A stretch of DNA of 64,000 nt from Bolinopsis microptera. Its lineage: Eukaryota > Ctenophora > Tentaculata > Lobata > Bolinopsidae. Each line of letters opens with the position of its first letter. Position 1 is the stretch's first letter. The position numbers and the translations under genes are program-made. The DNA lies in NCBI RefSeq assembly GCF_026151205.1, contig NC_087076.1, positions 22,872,828-22,936,827 of the forward strand, read 5' to 3'. The notes below the pieces were generated by a model. The model was not told where the DNA came from, did no database searches, and saw only the letters and a list, made by a program, of their open reading frames with translations. Below, in pieces: positions 1 through 10,400 of the stretch.

Positions 1-892
1 GAGAAGGAGGACCCAGGAGGAGGAGGACCCAGGAGGAGGAGGACCCAGGAGGAGGACCCAGGAAAAGGCCCCAGGAGGAGGAGGAGGACTGGGGAGGAGG
101 AGAACTGTTGAGGACTGATGAGGAGGACTGAGGACGAGGAGGAGGAGTAGGAGGAGGACTGAGGAGGGGAGGAGGAAGAGGACTGGGGAGGATCAGAAAG
201 ACCCAGGAGGACCCAGGAGGAGGAGGAGGAGGAGGACCCAGGAGGAGGACTGAGGAGGACTGAGGAGGAGGACTGACGATGACTGAGAAGGAGGACTGAC
301 GATGACTGAGAAGGAGGAGGACTGAGGAGTACTGAGGAGGATGGCTGAGGAGGATGGCTGGGAGGATAGCTGAGGAGGATGACTGAGGAGGATGACTGAG
401 AGGGAGGATGACTCAGGAGGAGGACTCAGAAGGAAGAGGAGGAGGACTCAGGAGGAGGACTTAGGAGAAATGAGAAGGAGGACTGAGGAGAACTGAGGAG
501 GAGGAGGAGGACTGAATAGGAGGAGGAGAAGGAGGGGGACTGGGAGAGGACTGGGGAGGAGGAGGACTGATGAGAAGGATGAGGAGGAGGACCCAGGAGG
601 AGGAGGACTGAGGAGAAGGATGAGGAGGAGGACTGAGGAGGACTGAGGACTGAGGAGGAAGAGGAGGAGGATGAAGAGGAGGAGGAGGACCCAGGAGGAG
701 GACCCAGGAGGAGGACTCAGGAGATGGAGGAGGACTGGGGAGGAGGAGGACTGTTGAGGACTGATGAGGAGGACTGAGGACGAAGAGGAGGAGTAGGAGG
801 AGGACTGAGGAGGGGAGGAGGAAGAGGACTGAGGAAGATCAGGAAGACCCAGGGGGAGGAGGAGGAAGAGTAGGAGGAGGAAGCATCTAAAT
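1..892. repeat. Polypurine GA-rich minisatellite
   Basis: The + strand is almost wholly purine (GGA, GAG and GACT blocks such as gaggaggactgaggagg) from the window edge to about 892, so the array starts outside the window. Units are irregular and interspersed with ctgatgagg and acccaggagg variants. Open frames here are serine/leucine/proline low-complexity translations and are not genes. Long mirror-like polypurine tracts can form triplex DNA, but that is inference. Confidence 0.9.
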
Positions 893-1042
893 GTTATTTC
901 CATTTTTGTCCGTTTTTGTCCATTTTTGTCCGCTCTATTTTTTGTCCGTTTTGAAAATATAGGGTACCGAACGGACAAAAAACATGATCCCCCTATAACA
1001 GCAAAAATTGAACATTTTATTTAGCAATTTAGGTGTCCATTA

Positions 1043-1128
1043 ATGTCCGCCTATGTCCGCCTATGTCCGCCTATGTCCGCCTATGTCCGTCTATGTCCAC
1101 CTATGTCCGCCTATGTCCGCCTATGTCC
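1043..1128. repeat. 10-bp tandem repeat (gtccgcctat)n
   Basis: About nine head-to-tail copies of a 10-base unit (gtccgcctat) with single-base variants. Just upstream, at about 900-940, there are short gtccgtttttgtccattttt copies with the same gtcc core. A run of C follows at 1178-1192. No gene is seen between 893 and 1193. Confidence 0.85.
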
Positions 1129-1193
1129 TGTCCTTTTTGGATTCTATGAGACAAGCGGACATAGACAGACGTGACACCCCCCCCCCCCCCCTC

Positions 1194-2516
1194 TGAGGGA
1201 CAGAACCTGAAACAATACTCTGTTAGAGGGACAGAACCTGAAACAATACTCTGTTAGAGGGACAGAACCTGAAACAATACTCTGTTAGAGGGACAGAACC
1301 TGAAACAATACTCTGTTAGAGGGACAGAACCTGAAACAATACTCTGTTAGAGGGACAGAACCTGAAACAATACTCTGTTAGCAGGACTAGTGAGGGACAG
1401 AACCTGAAACAATACTCTGTTAGAGGAACAGAACCTGAAACAATACTCTGTTAGAGGGACAGAACCTGAAACAATACTCTGTTAGAGGGACAGAACCTGA
1501 AACAATACTCTGTTAGAGGGACAGAACCTGAAACAATACTCTGTTAGAGGGACAGAACCTGAAACAATACTCTGTTAGAGGGACCGAACCTGAAACAGAG
1601 AGAGAGATTAATCTCTTGTGGCAGAGGGACAGAACCTGAAACAGAGAGAGCGATTAATCTCTTGTGGCAGAGGGACAGAACCTGAAACAGAGAGAGAGAT
1701 TAATCTCTTGTGGCAGAGGGACAGAACCTGAAACAGAGAGAGAGATTAATCTCTTGTGGCAGAGGGACAGAACCTGAAACAGAGAGAGATTAATCTCTTG
1801 TGGCAGAGGGACAGAACCTGAAACAATACTCTGTTAGAGGGACAGAACCTGAAACAATACCCTGTTAGAGGGACAGAACCTGAAACAGAGAGAGAGATTA
1901 ATCAGGTTGGCAGAGGGACAGAACCTGAAACAGAGAGAGATTAATCTCTTATGGCAGAGGGACAGAACCTGAGACAATACTCTGTTAGCAGGACTAGTGA
2001 GGGACAGAACCTGAAACAATACCCTGTTAGAGGGACAGAACCTGAAACAATACTCTGTTAGAGGGACAGAACCTGAAACAATACTCTGTTAGAGGGACAG
2101 AACCTGAAACAGAGAGGGATTAATCTCTTGTGGCAGAGGGACAGAACCTGAAACAATACTCTGTTAGAGGGACAGAACCTGAGACAATACTCTGTTAGAG
2201 GGACAGAACCTGAAACAATACTCTGTTAGAGGGACAGAACCTGAAACAATACTCTGTTAGAGGGACAGAACCTAAAACAATACTCTGTTAGAGGGACAGA
2301 ACCTGAAACAATACTCTGTTAGAGGGACAGAACCTGAAACAGAGAGAGATTAATCTCTTGTGGCAGAGGGACAGAACCTGAAACAGAGAGAGATTAATCT
2401 CTTGTGGCAGAGGGACAGAACCTGAAACAGAGAGAGATTAATCTCTTGTGGCAGAGGGACAGAACCTGAGACAATACTCTGTTAGCAGGACTAGTGAGGG
2501 ACAGAACCTGAAACAG
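1194..2516. repeat. Compound minisatellite with two interchanging unit types
   Basis: All units share the core gagggacagaacctgaaaca. One type continues with atactctgttag (31-bp period). The other continues with gagagagattaatctcttgtggc, which contains the palindrome agagattaatctct. The types occur in blocks (A x6, A x6, B x5, A x2, B x2, A, B, A x7, B x3). A longer junction piece (caggactagtgag) recurs four times. The ORF across it is repeat-encoded. Confidence 0.93.
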
Positions 2517-3217
2517 CTCCACATTAATCAGGGTTTAATTTCCACATTACCTATTCCAATACTCTGTTAGCAGGACTAGTGATGTAGTTTTTATTTGATT
2601 AAGGATTCATCCGGGGTATTGTTTTGAGTATTAAATTAAATAAGCTTAAGATCAGGACATAGTTGGTCAGTTGTTTAAGCAAGTAACCAATGATTACACT
2701 GCACATCTTGAGTTAGTTTATTTTAATGACGTTGCTTGAGTTGCAGAGTGTAAGTAAGGGATGTTTATCAATTATTATGATGATTCCGAATTAAAACTAT
2801 TATTTCAAAAATTTATTTTTTAAGTGGTTATTACAATTGAATTATTATATTGTTTCGATACAAAAGTAACGGCCATAAAGTCGGCCGTCTCACATTAATA
2901 ACTACCTACCGTTTACGGCTCTTTTTAGAAAATTGATAAGCATATTTCGACCCACACAGATAAAAAGTAAGAGAAATAAAAACACATGCAACTAAAACTT
3001 ACAAAAACTACTATTAGTATTAACTTAACGAAATGTCAAAAACTGAGCTCACGAATTTATTTTGCTAGGAGTTTAGTGTTTCACACTACCCTAACAGTGT
3101 AAGTGTTAGTGTTAGTGTTAGTGTTTCACACTAACAGCTTCCTTATTAACAGTCAGAGTTCAGTCACAAAATATAATCTCTCCAGAATGAAGGCAAATGT
3201 TGCACTATTGTTGACAT
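2517..3217. other. Non-coding stretch upstream of the minisatellite / 3' of actin-like gene
   Basis: AT-rich sequence without a convincing ORF. It holds one last copy of the minisatellite junction piece (aatactctgttagcaggact) at about 2558-2578 and a short (gtgtta)n run at 3098-3132. It lies 3' of the actin-like gene and may include its 3' UTR. I see nothing else. Confidence 0.5.
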
Positions 3218-4327
3218 TTATTGTGGACATTTCTGGAACACAACTTTAGAACCCTGTTCCTCATACTCCTCCTTAGTAATCCACTGATCTGCAGAAGTCA
3301 TACTAGCCATTATAGAGCCTCCTAACCAGGTAGCCAGGTTCCCCTTGGGGTCCTCACTCATCTTAACTTTAGTATGGGCAGGAGCCAAAGCAGTGATCTC
3401 TCTCCGCAGCCTCTGTGCCATACCAGGGAACAGAGTAGTGGATCCAGCGAGGACGATGTTGCTGTATAATTCTTCCAAAATATCAGCGTCACACTTTGAG
3501 ATGGATTGGTGGCAGATTTCGTGGATGCCAGCACAATCATGACCCCCAAGGTAGGGCTGGAAGAGAATCTCCGTACAATCAAATCTCTCATTCCTCAGAG
3601 AAACCTCAGTACCATCCGGTAACTTGTATTCCGATTTACAAAAGTCAGAACTACCAGCTTTCTGAAGCTCCAGATCGTAGTCTTCAGCAACATAACAGAA
3701 CTTCTCCTTGATCTCCCTAAAGGTGTAAGCCTCAGGCGGGTTGTTCCCAGTGCTCTCCCAGATGAGATTAGTCATGTTGTTAGTGACAGCTCTACCTGCT
3801 AGCTCCACTTGTTTTATTTCGTCTGTCATGACAAATCCCTCGCAGACAGGAACAACACGAGTAACATCGTAACCAGAATCCACTACAACACCAGTGGACC
3901 GTCCGGACGCGTAGAGAGTGGGAACAGCTGAGGTTATCACGTACAAGGACGAGAATTTGAAGGTCTCGAAAATAAGCTGGGCCATTGTTTCTCTGTTTGA
4001 GTGAGGATTGAGTGGAGGATCGATCATAAACATTTTAGTTTCCTTGGGCTCTAGTCGAAGGTCATTGTGAAAGGTGTGATCCCAGATCTTTTGCATGGTA
4101 TCCCAGTTAGTAACAGTACCTCCACTGAATGGGGACTGGAGGCTAAGAGCTTCTCTCTTGCTCTGAGCATCACTCCCCACGTAATACCTTGCTTCATCCT
4201 CCGCAGTAAAAGCTTGTTTGTAGTGTCCCAGTACTGTAGGAATAACAGAACGAGGGGCGTCTTCCTGAGCGAACCCAGCTTTTATCTGATAAGATCCGTT
4301 ATCGAGAACAACACTTTTATCGCTCAT
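3218..4327 (-). CDS. Divergent intronless actin-like protein (369 aa)
   Basis: The ORF aligns along its whole length with conventional actin (about 375 aa): N-terminal DNGS/KAGFA loop, VTNWD, APLNP-like PPLNP, LYASGR, IKEKFCYVA, the NERF region, ITALAP, WLGGSIMAS and a C-terminal FQKC. It starts at ATG 4327 (MSDKSVVLDNGS) and has no intron, unlike the neighbouring genes, which suggests an old retrocopy. The frame is fully open, so it is probably functional. Several nucleotide-site positions differ from actin (actin numbering): Gly15 to Tyr, Gln137 to Ser, Asp157 to Tyr, Gly158 to Asp, His161 to Arg. Asp11 and Asp154 are kept. ATP hydrolysis and polymerisation are therefore doubtful. It could be a lineage-specific orphan actin or actin-related protein. 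Cytoskeletal location is inferred from the family only. Confidence 0.9.
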   Translation of the reverse strand: MSDKSVVLDNGSYQIKAGFAQEDAPRSVIPTVLGHYKQAFTAEDEARYYVGSDAQSKREALSLQSPFSGGTVTNWDTMQKIWDHTFHNDLRLEPKETKMFMIDPPLNPHSNRETMAQLIFETFKFSSLYVITSAVPTLYASGRSTGVVVDSGYDVTRVVPVCEGFVMTDEIKQVELAGRAVTNNMTNLIWESTGNNPPEAYTFREIKEKFCYVAEDYDLELQKAGSSDFCKSEYKLPDGTEVSLRNERFDCTEILFQPYLGGHDCAGIHEICHQSISKCDADILEELYSNIVLAGSTTLFPGMAQRLRREITALAPAHTKVKMSEDPKGNLATWLGGSIMASMTSADQWITKEEYEEQGSKVVFQKCPQ

Positions 4328-7300
4328 AGTGAGTTGAAATGTTTGAGAGCTAGGGCTATGTGTAAATCAGCGTGAGAATGTAATATTAATAATTTATCTA
4401 AACCAAGGAAAAAAAAACTATTTAGAACTCTGTAGACCTTTTTTGGAGGAGGACATGAACAGAGGAGGGAAAATTGCTCAAATAAGGGCTGGTCAAGCGT
4501 ATTATTCTGGCAATTTGAGAAGAAGTATCAGATATAAATAACAACAACAACCTCCTGTAATAATACCCTATAATGTATAATTAACAACAACCCCCAGGCG
4601 ACAAACAGTATTACAAATCAGCAACGATAAAAGTTTACATTATACTCAGATACAAAATAAACGCATCGGATCTTCTATTATTACATTATTACATTTGCAT
4701 TGTATTGATTATCCGTTTATGATTGGAACTTTGACTAGTCTGTGTCTTACTTACGACCCGGCTATTTATAAAATTGAAAGAAGGCTCTGAAAAATGCTCT
4801 ATCTCTAGGCCTGGTGTATAACAACTTAAAAACTTTCTAAAGCTGGTTAAATTAAGGGTATCAGTGTATAAATGTGATAACAATAAAAGTTTGATAACAT
4901 CGAGGGTTAATCGTTTATGAGTTCAATCGTAAAATAACATCATTGTAAGTAAAAAAGTGAATTATAAAATCATTGACAATTAGAAGGTGGCTTATCACCA
5001 AGTAATTGTAACCAAATTTCAGTCGGCACCAGGCGATGTTTATCTCTAGCCTGGGTATAACTTGGTCAAATGTCTTCACGAATGACGCCATAAATTAAAG
5101 TAAGAACTAAACACCGCATTAACACTGGATTGGAAACGATGAGCAGCCCAAATTGTGAGCAAAATAAATTGTGAATGACCGGTATTATGAATGGTAGAAA
5201 GCAACTAGCTCAAAAAGGGCCGAGGAAATGAAGGGCCGAGGGAATAAAGGGCCGAAGAAATAAAGGGCCGAGGGAATAAAGGGCCGAAGAAATAAAGGGC
5301 CGAGGGAATAAAGGGCCGAAGAAATAAAGGGCCGAGGAAATGAAGGGCCGAGGAAATAAAGGGCCGAGGAAATAAAGGGCCGAGGAAATAAAGGGCCGAG
5401 GAAATAAAGTGCTGACTATACTTTACACCAGAATACTTTGGGTCGCTAACTGAAACACCCTCTAGAGTCTAGACTCTAGAGCTACCAACACAAGGAGAGT
5501 GACATGTGAAATGTCTAAATGTACATTCTTGAAACGGGAACAATAATAAGAAGACAGCACTGCAAATTACAGCAACGGATCCAAATCACTGGTGTAATTC
5601 TATTGTGTAAGGAGGTAAGGCCCCTGAATTCCAGAGATAATATGAGGAGGTCAGTTAAACTCGATCAGTGATCAATTTGTATCTTCTTTAAATTTAGAAG
5701 CGGGAGATGAAACGTTTATGACATTTGGTGGGCGAACGAAGGATCTTCAAGATTCAATTTAGATACCGACAATTAAGCTGGATGCTGAGTATCTGGAAAA
5801 TTAACATGACGAGCCAATGAGAGGAATTGCTGGGTTTTCTTAACTTGGTCACATATTCAATAGATCCGGATACCGGTGGATTTGTTGATATTGGAAGCTG
5901 ATTGGTTTATGGCTGTCACGTGTCAGAAAAGGAAGGCTCATCTCCTCACCAGTAATAAAGGATCTAAAGTTTTAGAATAGCCAACAAATTGATTTGACAA
6001 AGTAGTGAAAATCATAACCATCTAAATAATGCTTTCAAGTTTCAGCCTTTCAAGATACGGACTACACTTACAGCAAAAGATTAAATAAATGATATAACTC
6101 GCTCCAGATAAGACTAGTTAGTAACATAATGCGTGAAGGATTCTTCAGAAAAGAAACGATATCAACTATAATTCTACTGATCTGATTATCTTTACATTAG
6201 GTCAAAGCAAAGATCTTTCGTTTTGTAAAATCTTTTTCTTATGTCCATAATTTATTTAATTATTTAATTGTAAAAGTACCTTGACATCATGTGAGGTTTA
6301 TGACTGCCTGCATCTAACTTGGTCAAATGTCATGACGTAATAAATAAAAGTAAGAACTGCACACTGCATTATAACTGGATTTAGCTTTATAACATCTTCT
6401 TCTTCTGTCCATAATAATGCATTTAATTGTAAAAATATCTCGACAAAGTCCCCGATAATTCTACAACCCCGTGTAAGCAGACATCATGATTCGTGCAGGA
6501 ACTAATTATTATCTGACAAATCCAGTCGGTCGGTCCAATGGACACTTTTGGTAAACCTCATCAAGGTATCAAAGTTGGAATATTTAATAGTGTTTGATGC
6601 AGAGCATCGGGAAGAGAAATCAACGTATAAAAATGTGTAAATCTTCTCAACTTAAATATGCTGCAGAAATGGTACAACGAATATCCACGGGATATGAATG
6701 GCCAGTTTAAATAACCTACGACATAAACTTTTAGGGTATTACAAATTATTTTCTGACAGCGGTTATCAGATTTTAGAAAATTTTTGTTAAATAAAATACG
6801 TATCGTATCAACTTCATAGAAACCCACTGATCAAAACGGGGTATGTTCGAGGAATTTCAAAATCACAAACCAGTAATCTTCACCACAACATATATAGTAC
6901 CACTGTGAACCATGTTGATTGTTGGGTTTAATTCTTCGATGATAACAAGGTCATAAGGATTCCCTAATTGAAACTTTTTACCACATCAAAACAAATGGCA
7001 CCGAAAGTTATGAACAGCCAAACTTTGCGCGTATACCTTGACGTTAATGAAAGCAATAATGCTGCATTTTACTCGCGCACGTGCAACATTTGTTCGTCCT
7101 ACAGTTATACAGTTAAAGTTGACTTAACTTGCGCTATAATTTTAACGTTTCTTTCCCTCCCTTCCAACATTAATGACAAAAAATCTAAGGCTTCAACCAA
7201 AACTCGGAAATGACAGAACCTTAATTTATCCATTTTCTACCACCTGACGAACTGGCTGTTGATAGTAAAACATAAATAATTTTTCCAGAACTCCCTACTA

Positions 7301-7438
7301 CAGTACTGTCACCTTGTCAACATTTCTCATGGTAAGATTCGGATGATTTTATATACACTCGGACCCGCTAACATAGTCATTATCAAGAGATCACAAATGA
7401 AGCTGCTAAATATACAAATAAAGCTGCTAAAAACGTAC
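4328..7438. other. Non-coding interval with a 17-bp minisatellite
   Basis: Upstream of the actin-like gene and downstream of the last ATPase exon seen. Apart from the (aaagggccgaggaaata)n array, I see no ORF with family resemblance and no splice-bounded exon. Short ORFs at 6561-6827 (-) and 6968-7213 (+) have no recognisable content. If the ATPase gene is intact, its next intron must cross this region. Confidence 0.4.
5212..5412. repeat. 17-bp minisatellite (aaagggccgaggaaata)n
   Basis: About twelve head-to-tail copies of a 17-base unit, with alternating ccgagggaata and ccgaagaaata variants. This suggests a higher-order two-unit duplication. No coding content. Confidence 0.9.
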
Positions 7439-10400
7439 CTTTAAGAATTTGTCCACTTCCGGGTCGCGATCATTGACAGCCGTTACAATGGACTCATCGT
7501 CGTATGTAAACTTAGGGTCTGCATACTCGTTCCAGGAGAAATCTACACTCTTTGCGGGATCCTGGCAAGTTTAAATATATATTTTATAAAGCTTTTATTT
7601 AACTGTGAAATGTACCCTTAAATGTGTGTCAACCTTGCCTAAAGTTTCCATCGACAGATTATCAAATTACCGCTCGCGCTCGTTCGTCTAGGAGAAGATA
7701 TCTCATCACAGTTAGTAAAATGAAAGCAACAAAGTTTACCATAGCGATATCTTCCTCGCTCCCAGTGCCACTACCATACTGGACACTGTTGATAGAGGCC
7801 TTCAGGAAGACCATGACATTCTGAGTTAGTGTTCCTGTCTTGTCGCTGAACACGTACTTTATCTGTCCCAACTCTTCGTTCAGTGCTGTACTCCTGAGAT
7901 TGAAATTGTGGGGATGACGTTCTAAATTCATTTAATCCAAAATCTCTATCATGAAAATGTATGTTTTGTTAATAAACCCATAATATGAAATGCAGGATGG
8001 AGTATCAGATTATGTAGTACAAAGGATTGCGTACAGGGACAAAAGGAAAGGCATGTACGGAATCGCGATTTTTCCCATTATTTGCAACAAATTTTATGTA
8101 TAGTTTAATGTATAGTCTGCTAAAAATCGCGGTATCGCGAATTTTGGCCAAAATAATCGCGAAATCCTTTTGTCCCTGATTGTGTAATGTAAAGTAAACA
8201 TGTAGACGTGGTGTTACTGACCTAGCTTTAGCAGGTGTATCAGTTTCGTTGTGATACATCAACAGGTCCCAGTTTATAAACATACTTTGACCTAATCGTA
8301 TCATCTCTACACTGAAATTACCATAAGGTTAACAAGTTGTAGCGAGAATTAAAGCTTTCAAATCCAGACATTACTTTCAGACAATCAACCAAAGATTGTA
8401 AGGACACTAAGAAATGTATGTTGGGGTAATTTTATAATTTACTAGGTTTAAAATAAGTGTAACTAACCTGACGTATAATGATATGGGCACTAAGGTATTA
8501 AGGACAATAATATAGGAGGGTATACGCATAACAGCGATAAGTAACGCGTTGTCAAAGGGGGATATCCACGGGGCAAATTGCTCTGAGAAATACTGAAACA
8601 AATTCAGGGTTATAAATACAGTGACGTCATATCAACAACAATAACTAAAACGCTCAGTTTCAAGCATTTATTTGATTCACGATGTCAATCCTTCGCAGCT
8701 CGGCGTAGTTAGTGCATCGCGCTACAAGCATTGTATATTATCGCAATTTCAATGTCAGAAGGTTGAATTAATAATAGAACTTGCCTCTCCGCGGATGGTC
8801 TCCCAGATAAAAGACCCTACCCCACAAACTGTACACAAGGCAAGTAATAAACCCAATATCTGAAATAGAACCCGCAGTTAGTATTTATCATCTCCAAATC
8901 TGCTCCTTAGAGTTTGTCAAGATATAAGATCTTGTTAAGTTAAGGAAAATATCATCAAAGGAAGTTCATGGAACTTACATAGTAAACAATTTTGTTAAGG
9001 AGCTGATCAACATTCGTTCGCTTCAACGTGGGTTTGCCTGGGAAAATGGGATTAGGAAGCAGCGTACCTATGTGTGATCATTAACTTTCAGTTCACAGAG
9101 ACAAAATAAGTAGATAAGGTACATTCTCATTTTTCGTTTCCGGCGTTTTATATTACGTTCGAGTAGCTTGGGCGGCGGGCCAGAGTTTTCTAATTTCGAG
9201 TACTCAGTACTGTGCTGTGGACATGCAATAAATTTAAGTTTGCATTGTAACGCGCGGCGGGAACAAAAGCTGGTGAATGCTAGTCATGCGCGCGCAGGAA
9301 ATTTGCAACACAATTGTTGTGTCGCGCGCTACAAAAATGTAGCAAAACAATTAGAGCCGGTCACACTGCAGCAGTGTCACGCCTACGAATCGAACGATAT
9401 AATAAAAACTGACCATTTACACTATTAGATCAAAATATTATGTATGCTTAGCACAGTAAGCTTGCAACTTAAATATAATATGTATACTTTAGTTCGATGG
9501 CTGAACACTTAGTCATCACGGAGCGTAGACTAACCTGAATTCATCATTAGTTTGGTTTGGTGTCCCGTAAAAACAGTCAATCCCACCACCCAAGAAGTGT
9601 TCTTCAACACCATACCCTGAAATATGCGTTAAATAGAATAACTCCAGTTTTAACGAGTCACGTGATCGTGATCTGATCGACTAGACTGGTTATACTAGGA
9701 GACGTGCATTTATTTTGACTAGAGAAAGTTATTTACTTATTTACAAGTTTGATTAATAAATAATCGTTGCCGCACGTTGATTACTAATCGCTGTCTTTTG
9801 TCAAAGCAGACTGAGGTCATCACGAGAATTATATTTCAAAATTTTTGTGTGAATCTTACACAACGTTAGTTAGTGTTCAAAACTAACATAAATCTTGACA
9901 AATTGCCAACTTTAGCTGCCGAATAGATCATACATATATAATTACAATAAAAAGCTTTTCTGCAGAAATTTGTCTCTTCTAAAATCCCAATAAACATAAA
10001 AGAAAGGGAATATGTTACAAGTGCCTAACTTACCCTCAACAGTATCTTATCGTTATCAAGTGAATACTGAGCGAGGTCTCCGTCACCGTCATAAATACTC
10101 TCCATAGCCAACAAACCAATGTACTTGTCTAATCGGTTGTTTGGTAACTCACATTCAACTCGCCCTGAGGGGGTACAATAAGTACATCTCTAGTGTTGTA
10201 AACACTGAGGGGTAGTGTTGTTTTGTAAGCCCTGAGGGGTACATCTCTAGTGTTGTTTTGGGGGGGTACATCTCTAGTGTTGTTTTGAGGGTACATCTCT
10301 AGTGTTGTTTTGTAAGCCCTGAGGGGGTACAATAAGTACATCTCTAGTGTTGTTTTGTAAGCCCTGAGGGGGTACAATAAGTACATCTCTAGTGTTGTTT

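Noticed and set aside
448-978. 176-codon minus-strand ORF rich in Ser, Leu and Pro
   Set aside because: It translates the polypurine minisatellite; the composition follows the repeat unit and no domain is present.
1194-2516. CRISPR-like regular repeats
   Set aside because: Repeats are head-to-tail with no unique spacers, and the setting is eukaryotic.
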